A program made the position numbers and the translations under genes. A stretch of 20,172 bases of DNA from Thiodiazotropha sp040507245 (GTDB lineage Bacteria; Pseudomonadota; Gammaproteobacteria; Chromatiales; Chromatiaceae), in NCBI GenBank assembly GCA_040507245.1, contig JBEVVH010000047.1, forward strand, positions 1-20,172, given 5' to 3'. The notes beneath the pieces are model-generated. The model was given only the letters and a program-made list of their open reading frames with translations. It had not been told where the DNA came from and ran no database searches. This document shows, piece by piece, positions 7,503-15,613 of this stretch. Numbering within the stretch: the stretch's first letter is position 1; each line of letters opens with the position of its first letter.

Positions 7503-7544
7503 CGATGTCATCTACCTTAAGTGAGAATCATGACCCAGCTTTCG

Positions 7545-7586
7545 CGGCGGTCCCTGATCGTACGAAATCACGATCGAGCACCGCCG
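7545..7586. other. Long inverted repeat / hairpin in the accD leader
   Basis: CGGCGGT (7545-7551) pairs with ACCGCCG (7580-7586), and inside it GATCGT (7556-7561) pairs with ACGATC (7570-7575). They are separated by a symmetric 4/4 internal loop and an 8-nt apical loop. In the accD leader this makes a 13-bp structured stem ending about 43 nt before the ATG. No run of T follows on either strand, so it is not an intrinsic terminator. Confidence 0.55.
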
Positions 7587-7600
7587 GACTGTGGCCGGTT

Positions 7601-7636
7601 GCCGCATCACCCGTGAGTGATCCGCGGCGTTTTTTT
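7601..7636 (+). terminator. Intrinsic-terminator-like hairpin, plus-strand orientation, between trpA and accD
   Basis: GCCGCATCAC (7601-7610) pairs with GTGAT..GCGGC (7617-7621 and 7624-7628; two-base bulge CC), followed by G and seven T on the plus strand (7630-7636). The stem is 10 bp with a 6-nt loop. The T-tract is on the strand opposite to the genes, so it would stop antisense transcription coming toward trpA. On the gene strand it is only a stem just after the trpA stop. It may protect the 3' end of the trp message. Confidence 0.5.
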
Positions 7637-8445
7637 CAGGCCTCCGCATCCAGGGCCTGGCGCATGGAGGCCAGCAGTTCCCGGAGTGACGCGCCGATCT
7701 TTTCAGGTTCATCCGCCAAGGCTTCGACCCGTGAAACCAGGGCGCTGCCCACCACCACGGCATCCGCCATCCGGCCCACGGCAGCGGCGGTTTCCGCATC
7801 CTTGATGCCGAATCCCACGCCGACTGGCAAGGTCGTGCGACTGCGCACCTGATCCAGATGCTGTTCAAGATCCTGCAGGTCGAGATGGCTGGCGCCGGTC
7901 ACACCCTTTACCGACACATAGTAGACGAAGCCGCCGGACAGGTCACAGATCCGCTGGATCCGCTCCTCCGTGCTGGTGGGCGCAATCAGGTAGATCTGGT
8001 CCAGACCTCGGGCCTTCAGAATAGCCTGCAGCCCCTCACCCTCCTCCGGTGGCACATCCACGATCAATATGCCATCCACGCCCGCCTCGGCAGCCCGCTC
8101 GGCAAAGGTCTCATAGCCCATGATCTCGACTGGATTCAGGTAACCCATCAGGATCACCGGGGTCTCACCATCGAGCAGACGAAAGCGCTTCACCATCTCC
8201 AGTACATCGCTGAGACTGACGTGATATTCGAGCGCACGCTCACTGGCCCGTTGAATCACCGGGCCATCGGCCATCGGATCGGAGAACGGCACTCCGAGTT
8301 CGATGATGTCCGCACCGGCGGAGACCAGATCCTGCATCAGGTCCACGGTGATCTCCGGTAATGGATCCCCGGCGGTGATATAAGGGATCAGGGCGGTTCT
8401 GCCCTGTTGCTTGAGCTGTGCAAATCTCTGGGCGAGCAGACTCAT
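7636..8445 (-). CDS. trpA: Tryptophan synthase subunit alpha
   Basis: A 269-residue TIM-barrel enzyme that splits indole-3-glycerol phosphate to indole and glyceraldehyde-3-phosphate. The indole passes through a tunnel to TrpB. The catalytic residues are at the classical positions: Glu49 (IIELGVPFSDP) and Asp60 (MADGP). LIPYITAGDP (19-28) and the phosphate-binding GVGFGI and VVVGSALV segments are present. The length is the same as E. coli TrpA (268). Its ATG overlaps the trpB stop by 4 nt (ATGA), the usual sign of translational coupling that gives equal subunit amounts. No Trp-codon leader peptide was seen upstream in this cluster. Confidence 0.98.
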   Translation of the reverse strand: MSLLAQRFAQLKQQGRTALIPYITAGDPLPEITVDLMQDLVSAGADIIELGVPFSDPMADGPVIQRASERALEYHVSLSDVLEMVKRFRLLDGETPVILMGYLNPVEIMGYETFAERAAEAGVDGILIVDVPPEEGEGLQAILKARGLDQIYLIAPTSTEERIQRICDLSGGFVYYVSVKGVTGASHLDLQDLEQHLDQVRSRTTLPVGVGFGIKDAETAAAVGRMADAVVVGSALVSRVEALADEPEKIGASLRELLASMRQALDAEA

Positions 8446-9659
8446 AGTTTCAAACCCTCCTGAGCCGCCACGGTATGCATATCCTTGTCGCCCCTACCAG
8501 AGAGGTTTATCAGGATGATCTGATCCGATTTCATGGTGGGCGCCAGTTTGGCGGCGTAGGCCAGCGCGTGACTCGATTCGAGCGCAGGAATGATGCCTTC
8601 GACTCGGGTCAGGGCGTGGAACGCCGCAAGCGCCTCGGTATCGGTCACTGCCACGTATTGAGCCCGCCCGCTGTCTTTCAGCCAGGCATGTTCCGGACCG
8701 ACCCCGGGATAGTCCAGACCGGCTGAAATCGAGTGGGTCTCGACGATCTGCCCGTCCTTGTCCTCCATCAGGTAGGTGCGGTTGCCGTGCAGCACCCCGG
8801 GACGACCGGCGCACAACGGCGCGGCATGATGCCCGGTCTCGAGACCGTCACCCGCGGCCTCGACGCCGTAGATGGCGACATCACGATCATCGAGATAGGG
8901 ATAGAAAAGGCCGATCGCATTCGAACCGCCGCCCACACAAGCCACCAGGGCATCCGGTTGACGTCCGGCCTGTTCAAGCATCTGCTCCCGCGCCTCCCGG
9001 CCGATCACCGACTGGAAATCCCGCACCATGGCCGGATAGGGATGGGGCCCGGCCACCGTACCTATGATGTAGAAGGTGTTGTCCACGTGAGTGACCCAAT
9101 CGCGCATGGCCTCGTTGAGCGCATCTTTCAGGGTCTTCGAGCCGGACTCCACCGCGCGGACCTCGGCGCCCAGGAGACGCATGCGGTAGACGTTCGCTTC
9201 CTGGCGGGCCATGTCCACCGCGCCCATGTAGACCACGCACTCAAGACCCAGACGTGCAGCCACCGTGGCGGTTGCCACGCCATGCTGACCCGCCCCGGTT
9301 TCTGCGATGATTCGGGTTTTGCCCATATGACGCGCCAACAGGGCCTGTCCCACGGTGTTGTTCACCTTGTGGGCGCCGGTGTGATTCAGATCTTCCCGTT
9401 TCAGGTAGATCTGGGCGCCTCCGAGTTCCTGACTCCAGCGCTTTGCGTGATAGACCGGCGAAGGCCGGCCCACGTAGTGTTTCAGGTCTTCATCCAGTTC
9501 CCGTAGAAAATCCTCGTCCTGCATATACCGCTGATAGGCCTCGCGTAATTCTTCGAGGGGTTTCATCAGGGTTTCCGAGACGAAAAGCCCACCGTAGGGT
9601 CCGAAATGACCCCGTTCGTCAGGGTAACTTCCGATTATCTTCTCAGCTGTTGTCGCCAC
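8442..9659 (-). CDS. trpB: Tryptophan synthase subunit beta
   Basis: A 405-residue PLP enzyme that condenses indole with L-serine to make L-tryptophan, working in an alpha2-beta2 complex with TrpA. The PLP lysine is Lys98 in HTGAHKVNN; the catalytic glutamate is Glu120 in AETGAGQHG; and GGGSNAIG binds the PLP phosphate. The start is GTG at 9659, supported by AGGAG (complement at 9666-9670) 6 nt upstream. The first 17 nt overlap the end of trpF, so translation is coupled to it. Length and motifs fit the TrpB1 type. I see no damage or unusual insert. Confidence 0.98.
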   Translation of the reverse strand: MATTAEKIIGSYPDERGHFGPYGGLFVSETLMKPLEELREAYQRYMQDEDFLRELDEDLKHYVGRPSPVYHAKRWSQELGGAQIYLKREDLNHTGAHKVNNTVGQALLARHMGKTRIIAETGAGQHGVATATVAARLGLECVVYMGAVDMARQEANVYRMRLLGAEVRAVESGSKTLKDALNEAMRDWVTHVDNTFYIIGTVAGPHPYPAMVRDFQSVIGREAREQMLEQAGRQPDALVACVGGGSNAIGLFYPYLDDRDVAIYGVEAAGDGLETGHHAAPLCAGRPGVLHGNRTYLMEDKDGQIVETHSISAGLDYPGVGPEHAWLKDSGRAQYVAVTDTEALAAFHALTRVEGIIPALESSHALAYAAKLAPTMKSDQIILINLSGRGDKDMHTVAAQEGLKL

Positions 9660-10269
9660 GCTTCACTCCTGCAATGAAGGCTTCTATTTTGGTCGGATCT
9701 TTGATGCCCTTGGCGGCTTCGACGCCACCGCTGACATCCACCGCGTAGGGATGGATGGTGCGTACCGCCATCGTTACGTTGTCACTGTCCAGGCCACCGG
9801 CGAGAATGATTCTGCCACGCAAGTCCATCGGTATCAGGGACCAGTCGAAGACCTGGCCGGTCCCTCCCGGCACGCCGGCCTGATAGGTATCGAGCAGCAA
9901 GCCGGATGCCTCCTCATACTGCTCGGCCTGGGCCTGCAGATCGGTGTCCGGCCGCATCCTGATGGCCTTGATCCAGGGGCGTCCATAACCCACGCAGGCC
10001 GCGGCAGATTCGTCGCCGTGAAATTGAAGCAGGTCCAGCGGGACCTCCCCCAGAATGCGCTCGATGGCGGCGCGCTCCTCATTCACGAACAGACCCACCA
10101 CTGTAACAAATGGCGGCAGGCTTTTCACAATCTCGGCGGCGTCCCGTGACGATACCGCTCTCGGGCTGGGCGGATAGAACACCAGACCGATGGCATCCGC
10201 GCCAAGCCGAACGGCAGCCAGGGCGTCTTCGCGCCGGGTGATGCCACAAATTTTGATTCGGGTTCTCAT
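9643..10269 (-). CDS. trpF: Phosphoribosylanthranilate isomerase
   Basis: A 208-residue TIM barrel that isomerises N-(5'-phosphoribosyl)anthranilate to CdRP, the third step of the tryptophan branch. General acid/base residues are Cys8 (KICGITR) and Asp127 (LLLDTYQ). Phosphate-binding motifs GGTG (135-138), LAGGL (156-160) and DVSGGVE (178-184) are intact. It is a stand-alone TrpF, not fused to TrpC as in enterics. Its 3' end overlaps trpB by 17 nt, and it follows truA after 73 nt. No good ribosome site is visible before its ATG. The conserved truA-trpF pairing is typical of Pseudomonas and related groups. Confidence 0.97.
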   Translation of the reverse strand: MRTRIKICGITRREDALAAVRLGADAIGLVFYPPSPRAVSSRDAAEIVKSLPPFVTVVGLFVNEERAAIERILGEVPLDLLQFHGDESAAACVGYGRPWIKAIRMRPDTDLQAQAEQYEEASGLLLDTYQAGVPGGTGQVFDWSLIPMDLRGRIILAGGLDSDNVTMAVRTIHPYAVDVSGGVEAAKGIKDPTKIEAFIAGVKRGDNS

Positions 10270-10302
10270 CGAACCCAGAAAGATACCGCATGACGCCGCA
10301 GC

Positions 10303-10332
10303 GCGCTATCCTCGGATAGTCGCAGTATTTTT
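10303..10332 (+). terminator. Weak terminator-like hairpin, plus-strand orientation, in the truA-trpF spacer
   Basis: CTATCC (10306-10311) faces GGATAG (10314-10319), extended by GCG/CGC with a one-base bulge, and five T follow at 10328-10332 on the plus strand. Like the element after trpA, the T-run is antisense to the genes. The short stem and 4-nt offset of the T-run make real termination doubtful. Confidence 0.3.
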
Positions 10333-10342
10333 GCTGAACCCA

Positions 10343-11143
10343 TCAGCCGGGAAACCCAGTCCCGGGTGGCGACGCAGCCATCTCGCTCAAGGCCTTAATC
10401 GCAAACTTATCCGGGTACTCCACCCGGGTCAGGTAGAGTCCCTGTGGTGGAGCCGTCACCCCACCCAGTGTGCGATCGCGAAACCCAAGCACCGTTTCGG
10501 CCCAGGACTCGGGCTGTTCACACTTGCCGATCGCCAGCAGGACACCGGCAATGTTGCGCACCATATGATGAAGAAAGGCGTTGGCATGGATATCGAGTCT
10601 GACCAGATTAGCGTCCCGGGTCACGCTTAATCGGTGGATTGTGCGCACCGGGTGTTTCGCCTGACACCCCAGCGCCCGGTAGGAGGAGAAGTCGTGGGTG
10701 CCCACCAGGCTTTGCCCGGCGCGATGCATCGCCTGCTCATCCAGAGGATGGTGGATCCAGACCGCGCGATCCCGCCAGATCGCAGAACGAAATGTGCGGT
10801 TCAGGATCAGATAGCGGTAATGACGACCCACAGCACTGAAGCGGGCATGAAAATCATCCGGCATCTCCCTGGCCCAGGAGACACTCACATCGTCCGGCAG
10901 ATTGACATTGCTGCCCAGTACCCAGGATCGCGTGCTGCGGACCGAGGGGGTCTCGAAATGAACCACCTGTCCGGTGGCATGCACCCCGGTATCGGTTCGT
11001 CCCGCACAGTGCACGCTGACCGGATGATCGGCTACCTTGGAGACGGCGGCTTCCAGCGTTTCCTGCACACTGCGGACATCGCCCTGAAACTGCCAGCCGT
11101 GAAATCCACTGCCATCGTACTCGATCCCCAATGCCACTCTCAT
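10343..11143 (-). CDS. truA: tRNA pseudouridine(38-40) synthase
   Basis: A 266-residue RNA-modifying enzyme that converts uridines 38-40 of the tRNA anticodon stem-loop to pseudouridine. The catalytic Asp51 is in GRTDTGVHA. Other TruA blocks are YDGSGFHGWQ (near the start), FHARFSAVGRHYRY, and the C-terminal FLHHMVRNIAGVLLAIG. ATG 11143 is preferred to the in-frame TTG at 11146 because a GGGGTGA ribosome site is well placed for it. The C-terminus (to GTGFPG) runs about the family length (E. coli 270). It follows the fimV terminator, so it must have its own promoter, which I could not place with confidence in 11144-11265. Confidence 0.97.
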   Translation of the reverse strand: MRVALGIEYDGSGFHGWQFQGDVRSVQETLEAAVSKVADHPVSVHCAGRTDTGVHATGQVVHFETPSVRSTRSWVLGSNVNLPDDVSVSWAREMPDDFHARFSAVGRHYRYLILNRTFRSAIWRDRAVWIHHPLDEQAMHRAGQSLVGTHDFSSYRALGCQAKHPVRTIHRLSVTRDANLVRLDIHANAFLHHMVRNIAGVLLAIGKCEQPESWAETVLGFRDRTLGGVTAPPQGLYLTRVEYPDKFAIKALSEMAASPPGTGFPG

Positions 11144-11264
11144 CAATTCACCCCGATGGTCGCCGGAATTGCGACCGGCGCCGAGTAAGCGTTGTTATTC
11201 CACTGAATCCGCTGAGGCACACCCGATGGGCGTCGCCGAACAGTATTCGGACAAAATCAGCAAC

Positions 11265-11296
11265 ATAAAAAAGGGCGCAACCCCGGTTGCGCCCTT
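11265..11296 (-). terminator. Rho-independent terminator of fimV
   Basis: A perfect 11-bp stem (11271-11281 with 11286-11296, AAGGGCGCAAC arms, 4-nt loop) is followed on the minus strand by a run of T (complement of the A-run 11267-11272). It lies 43 nt after the fimV stop, and separates fimV from truA. Confidence 0.93.
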
Positions 11297-11303
11297 AGTT
11301 CCG

Positions 11304-11330
11304 AAGAACTGGCCGCTCCGGTCAGTTCTT
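11304..11330. other. Second hairpin just after the fimV stop
   Basis: AAGAACTG (11304-11311) pairs with CAGTTCTT (11323-11330), and CCG/CGG continues the stem inside. No T-run follows on either strand. It may block 3' exonucleases ahead of the true terminator. Confidence 0.5.
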
Positions 11331-11338
11331 GATATGCA

Positions 11339-14134
11339 TCAGGAACCGAGTGTTTCCAACAGTTGTTTGGCTTCCTGCTGTTGGTCGTCCGTACCCTCAC
11401 CCATGACCTCTTCAAGGATGCTCTTGGCACCTTCGTTGTCACCCATGTCAATGTAGGCACGGGCCAGGTCCAGCTTGGTGGTGATCTCGTCGGTGGAGTC
11501 GAGGTCGAGATTCTCGCTGTGACTCTGCAACAGACTGAGTTCATCCGCATCGGGGGTCTCTTCATTGTCCAGGTCAGTGGAGAGACTTTCCAGCTCCTTC
11601 TCGATACTTTCCAGATCCAGATTGTCCAGGGTCTCGGAATCCTCGAATTCAATCGCGTCTTCCACGCCGCTCTGAGCGCTGTCCATGGCATCTTCGATTT
11701 CTGACAGATCAAACGGCAGCGGTTCCTCTTCGGGCTGAGATGTCGGTGCGCTCGACGCGGGTACGGAATCCATATCCAGGTCACTCAGATCGATGTCCAG
11801 TGCATCGGAATCATCGCTGGCCTGAGTCTCGTCCACACCCTCCATCTTGTTGAGGAATTCGGAATCCAGGGTCAGATCCGTTTCAAGGTTCTCCGAGTCC
11901 ATGGCGTCCAGATTATCCAGCTCGCTGAGACCCATGGAATCGAGAAAAGCCTCGAAGTCGTCAAGTTCTTCCGCAGGAGCCTCTGAGACTGGGGCGGGAG
12001 CAGGTGGCGGTGTCTGGGTAATGTCCGGTACATCCAGATCAAGACCCAGGTCTGCGATCTCATCCAGACCTTCGGCTGCCGCCATGCCTGCGGCACCCGC
12101 GAACAGAGCGTGGGAAGGTTTGAGCTCTTTGCCCATTGCGGCAATCTTGGACCAGGCATCCGGATTCCGGTCTTCCAGACCAGCGTCCGCCACCTCTTGG
12201 GCCAGATCGGCGAAGGCATCGGCTTTCTTTGCGGAATAATAGATCTCGAGAAGCTTCTGCTTCAGTTCAACCCGATCGGGGAACTTCTCGATAGCCTGTT
12301 TGATCAATTCCTCAGCCTGCTGGTAACGGCCGTAAGCGATGTACACGTCCGCTTCGGACAGGGGATCAACCTCACCGGTTTCGTCCTGCAGGGCATCAAT
12401 ATCACTGGGTGAGAAATCAGTCATGAATGAGGTCTCATCCGTGGGCGAGGTCAACGAGCTGTTGTCATCCGAGCCACGGGAGACGATGTCACTGTCCGGA
12501 GAGACCAGGATGCTCTCAGCGAATTCCGCTTCCGCCTCTTTGCGACGGCGCATGATCATGGTCAGCAAGCCGATCAGCACCACGGCAACGCCGCCGACGA
12601 TTGCAACCAGGGTGGAGTTCTCTTTCAGACTGTCGAAATAGCCCACTTTCTTGACCGGAGCCTGGGCAATCGGCGGTGTCTCGACCTTCGGCGGCTTCAC
12701 CGGCGGCGGTTCCACGGCGGGCGGCGGTTCCACGGCGGGCGGAGGTTCCACGGCGGGCGGAGGTTCGACGGCTTCAACCGGCGGCTGAGTTTCAGCAACG
12801 GTCGGTGCGGGTTCTGCGGTTTCAGACGATGCTTCCGCCGGTTGGGTTTCGGCCATTTCCGTCTCACCCGGAGCCGGCTCCGCAGCGGCTTCGGTGTCAG
12901 CCGGTGCCGGTTCAGCCGTTTCTGTCACGCTCACTGCGACTTCTTCGCTGACGGGAGCCTCAACAGCGGGAGCCTGAACTTCGGGCTCGCCGGGTTGCTG
13001 CATCTCGTCCATCTTTTCCGCTGCCACGGATTGTGCAGCCTGTACCTCGGCGAGCTGATCATTCTTCAGGGTCAGCAGCCGTTGAATATCCTGGATCTGC
13101 TTTTCGAGTTCCTGAACCCGGGTGCGCAGAGCGTCATTCTCCTGCAGAGCCCCTTCATTGGACTCACGCACCAGCATGATTTCATCCTGCAGACGCTGGA
13201 GTTCCTGGGAATCCGAGGCTACACCCTCACGTGTGGCCTGCTCACCGCTATCAGGCTTGGGGGATACCAGCTTGAGTCGGTCCTGCGGGGTTTGCGCAGC
13301 TGTCTGCTTTGACGGTCTGGATTCGGCTGCAGGAGCCCCTGCCACGGTAGTTCCCGCGCGCCAGGCGCGGGTCTGAGCAAGGAATTCCTCGCGGGCTTCA
13401 CGCTTGGAACGGGAGGTCACATCGGCCTCTTCCGGAAGACGAAGCACCGAGCCGACTTTGAGGTTGTTCACATTGTCATTGATGAACGCGGAGGGATTGT
13501 AGTCCTGAAGCGCCATCATGACCTGTTCGATGGATTCACCGCCTTGCTGCATCTGCTTGGCGATGGACCAGAGATTGTCATTGGGTTGTACCGGTCCGTA
13601 TTCCCGATCACCGGCGGCACCGCCCGCCATCACCGGAGAGGCTTCACCGACGGGTGCTGTGCGCCGCGCGGGCATTACCCGGGAGGTGGGTTCCCGACTG
13701 ACCGTGGGTGTGGAGACCGCTGCAGGCTTGCGTTGCAGGGTCACCGGCGGATCGAGCAACACGGTGAATTCCCGTACCAACCGGCCTTTGGGCCAGTTGA
13801 CCTCGACCAGGAAATTCAGGAAGGGTTCGCGAATCGGGTCCTTGCTGGAGATGGTGATAACCGGTTTACCCGCCGCCGTCATCTGGGTGGAGAAGTTCAA
13901 TCCCGTGAGGTGGAACGGCCGCTGCATCCCCGCCTTTTCGAAAGCCTCCTGGGAAGCCAGTGAAACACGGACATCCTGCAGTTCCTCGCGGGTGACTGAA
14001 AGCAGATCGATATCGGCCTTGAAGGTCTGGTTAAGTGCCGATTGAGGGTGGATTTCACCGAGTCCGAGAGCGAGAGCGCCCATGGGTGAGAGGGCTGTTG
14101 CAACAGCCACTGCCAGAGACAGCTTACGAATCAT
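11339..14134 (-). CDS. fimV: FimV polar-hub protein (LysM peptidoglycan-binding, TPR)
   Basis: A 931-residue bitopic protein related to Pseudomonas FimV/Vibrio HubP, which organise the cell pole, type IV pili and twitching. In order: signal peptide (about 1-22), FimV N-terminal domain (about 23-130), LysM (about 179-234, NDNLWSIAKQM), coiled coil (about 305-380), Glu/Pro/Ala-rich stretch (381-497) with PPPAVE repeats (458-478), transmembrane helix (about 507-528) ending in RRRKE, and a long acidic cytoplasmic tail (530-931). The tail has a TPR region near 597-655 and the FimV C-terminal TPR-like motif at about 885-931 (LDLARAYIDMGDNEGAKSILEEV). A strong AAGGAG site precedes the ATG. It sits in the usual asd-fimV-truA order and ends at its own terminator. 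Confidence 0.95.
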   Translation of the reverse strand: MIRKLSLAVAVATALSPMGALALGLGEIHPQSALNQTFKADIDLLSVTREELQDVRVSLASQEAFEKAGMQRPFHLTGLNFSTQMTAAGKPVITISSKDPIREPFLNFLVEVNWPKGRLVREFTVLLDPPVTLQRKPAAVSTPTVSREPTSRVMPARRTAPVGEASPVMAGGAAGDREYGPVQPNDNLWSIAKQMQQGGESIEQVMMALQDYNPSAFINDNVNNLKVGSVLRLPEEADVTSRSKREAREEFLAQTRAWRAGTTVAGAPAAESRPSKQTAAQTPQDRLKLVSPKPDSGEQATREGVASDSQELQRLQDEIMLVRESNEGALQENDALRTRVQELEKQIQDIQRLLTLKNDQLAEVQAAQSVAAEKMDEMQQPGEPEVQAPAVEAPVSEEVAVSVTETAEPAPADTEAAAEPAPGETEMAETQPAEASSETAEPAPTVAETQPPVEAVEPPPAVEPPPAVEPPPAVEPPPVKPPKVETPPIAQAPVKKVGYFDSLKENSTLVAIVGGVAVVLIGLLTMIMRRRKEAEAEFAESILVSPDSDIVSRGSDDNSSLTSPTDETSFMTDFSPSDIDALQDETGEVDPLSEADVYIAYGRYQQAEELIKQAIEKFPDRVELKQKLLEIYYSAKKADAFADLAQEVADAGLEDRNPDAWSKIAAMGKELKPSHALFAGAAGMAAAEGLDEIADLGLDLDVPDITQTPPPAPAPVSEAPAEELDDFEAFLDSMGLSELDNLDAMDSENLETDLTLDSEFLNKMEGVDETQASDDSDALDIDLSDLDMDSVPASSAPTSQPEEEPLPFDLSEIEDAMDSAQSGVEDAIEFEDSETLDNLDLESIEKELESLSTDLDNEETPDADELSLLQSHSENLDLDSTDEITTKLDLARAYIDMGDNEGAKSILEEVMGEGTDDQQQEAKQLLETLGS
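12708..12770 (-). repeat. 18-bp tandem repeat in fimV encoding PPPAVE
   Basis: Three almost identical 18-bp units begin at 12708, 12726 and 12744, with a diverged fourth at 12762. They code for the PPPAVE repeats in the periplasmic Pro-rich linker. Because the unit is a multiple of three, copy-number changes would alter linker length without breaking the frame. Confidence 0.85.
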
Positions 14135-14167
14135 GCTTCACTCCTTGCCAGAAAACAGTACCCACCT

Positions 14168-14185
14168 GCCAAGACCGGTCTTGGC
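14168..14185. promoter_or_regulatory. Perfect 18-bp palindrome upstream of fimV
   Basis: GCCAAGACCGGTCTTGGC reads the same on both strands, 33 nt before the fimV ATG. ACCT on the left and AGGT on the right extend the symmetry with one extra base. A palindrome with no loop suits a dimeric repressor site better than an RNA hairpin, but either is possible. Confidence 0.5.
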
Positions 14186-14253
14186 GAGGTCGGTTTAGAG
14201 GCCAGCCGGACAGCCCCGATTGGTTTGAGAATAAACTTAACAATTGATCGCTA

Positions 14254-14283
14254 ACTATAGCTGATGAATGATCTTTTTACCAA
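14254..14283 (-). promoter_or_regulatory. Possible sigma-70 promoter for fimV
   Basis: On the minus strand TTGGTA (14278-14283), 18 nt, then TATAGT (14254-14259). The -10 is good, the -35 fair and the spacing one base long. Transcription would begin near 14247 and include the palindrome at 14168-14185 in the leader. Confidence 0.35.
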
Positions 14284-14472
14284 AAGTTAGTGGACCATCA
14301 CATCAATTATTACACACCTGTTCAGGTTCTCGACCAGAACATTAAAAAGTGAGAAACCGATCGAATTTTAATTACTGACAAACATGTGGTTCCCTGAGTA
14401 GCAGCTCCTGTCGAAATTGCTCCCGGTGGATCCCCATTATCCCAGTTGCTGGCTCGCCCTGCGTGGTTGAAA

Positions 14473-15588
14473 TCAACCTTCAAGAAGGATTCTCAGCATT
14501 CGTCGCAAGGGCTCTGCAGCCCCCCATAACAACTGGTCGCCCACAGTAAAGGCATTGAGATACTCGCCGCCCAGATTCATCTTTCGCAAACGCCCGACAG
14601 GAACCGTCAACCCACCCGTGACCCGCGCCGGGCTCAACTCCCGTACCGTCATATCACGATCATTGGGAATCACCTTGACCCAGTCGTTGGCGCTCGCCAG
14701 TATCGATTCAATCTCGTCTATCGGCACATCCTTACGTAACTTTATGGTTAATGCCTGACTGTGACAGCGCATTGCTCCGATTCGCACGCAGGTACCGTCA
14801 ATGGGCACCGGATTGTCGCTGCGGCCGAGGATCTTATTGGTCTCGACAAATCCCTTCCACTCCTCCTTGCTCTGGCCGTTCTCCAGGGGTACATCGATCC
14901 AGGGAATCAGGCTGCCCGCCAGCGCCGCACCGAACTGCTGGGTCGGGAAGGAGTCATCGCGCATGGTCTCAGCCACCTTGCGATCGATCTCCAGGATGGC
15001 CGAGGCGGGGTCCGAGAGTTCGGCGCGAACCGCCTGCTCCAGGGCACCCATCTGACTGATCAGCTCGCGCATATTGCGGGCGCCGGCACCGGAGGCGGCC
15101 TGGTAGGTCATGGAGGTAGCCCACTCCACCAGGTCCTGGGCGAAGAGACCGCCCAGGGCCATCAGCATCAAACTGACGGTGCAGTTGCCACCGATGAAAT
15201 CCCGTTTGCCGTCGGACAGCCCCTGACGGATGACCGAATCGTTGACCGGGTCAAGCACGATAATGGCGTGATTCTTCATACGCAACGCAGAGGCCGCGTC
15301 AATCCAGTAGCCCTTCCAACCCGAGGCGCGCAGGGGTTCAAAGACCTGCTTGGTGTAATCACCCCCCTGGCAGGTCACGATGACATCCATCGTCTTCAGT
15401 GCCTCGATGTCGGTGGCGTCCTTCAAAGCAGGAATCGGCTTGCCGATGTCGGGACCGGCCTGTCCGACCTGGGATGTGGTGAAGAACACCGGTTCTTCGA
15501 TGTGATCGAAGTCCCCTTCATCCATCATCCGTCCCATCAGCACGGAACCTACCATTCCGCGCCAACCCACAAATCCGACTCGTTTCAT
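14473..15588 (-). CDS. asd: Aspartate-semialdehyde dehydrogenase
   Basis: A 371-residue cytoplasmic enzyme that reduces aspartyl phosphate to aspartate semialdehyde with NADPH, the branch point to lysine/diaminopimelate, threonine and methionine. The Gram-negative form is shown by the NADP motif GWRGMVGSVLM (8-18), catalytic Cys136 (GGNCTVS) and His276 (GAMRCHSQAL), one or two positions from the E. coli residues (Cys135, His274). Length matches E. coli (367). It lies downstream of leuB but is separated by a 139-nt repeat-bearing gap, so co-transcription with leuCDB is uncertain. No second asd-like gene (usg) follows, unlike Pseudomonas. Confidence 0.97.
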   Translation of the reverse strand: MKRVGFVGWRGMVGSVLMGRMMDEGDFDHIEEPVFFTTSQVGQAGPDIGKPIPALKDATDIEALKTMDVIVTCQGGDYTKQVFEPLRASGWKGYWIDAASALRMKNHAIIVLDPVNDSVIRQGLSDGKRDFIGGNCTVSLMLMALGGLFAQDLVEWATSMTYQAASGAGARNMRELISQMGALEQAVRAELSDPASAILEIDRKVAETMRDDSFPTQQFGAALAGSLIPWIDVPLENGQSKEEWKGFVETNKILGRSDNPVPIDGTCVRIGAMRCHSQALTIKLRKDVPIDEIESILASANDWVKVIPNDRDMTVRELSPARVTGGLTVPVGRLRKMNLGGEYLNAFTVGDQLLWGAAEPLRRMLRILLEG

Positions 15589-15613
15589 TCTCTAACCCTT
15601 TACGTTAATTATG

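Larger units (their letters stand above)
14135..14472. other. 338-nt non-coding gap between asd and fimV
   Basis: Holds the fimV ribosome site, the 18-bp palindrome and a possible promoter (listed separately). The middle part, about 14220-14390, is clearly more AT-rich than its surroundings, and a small inverted repeat GTTCT/AGAAC is at 14326-14340. I see no terminator for asd and no convincing small gene. Confidence 0.7.

Noticed and set aside
6414..7520. A 368-codon plus-strand open frame over accD
   Set aside because: It mirrors accD on the other strand; accD has clear motifs, this frame has none.
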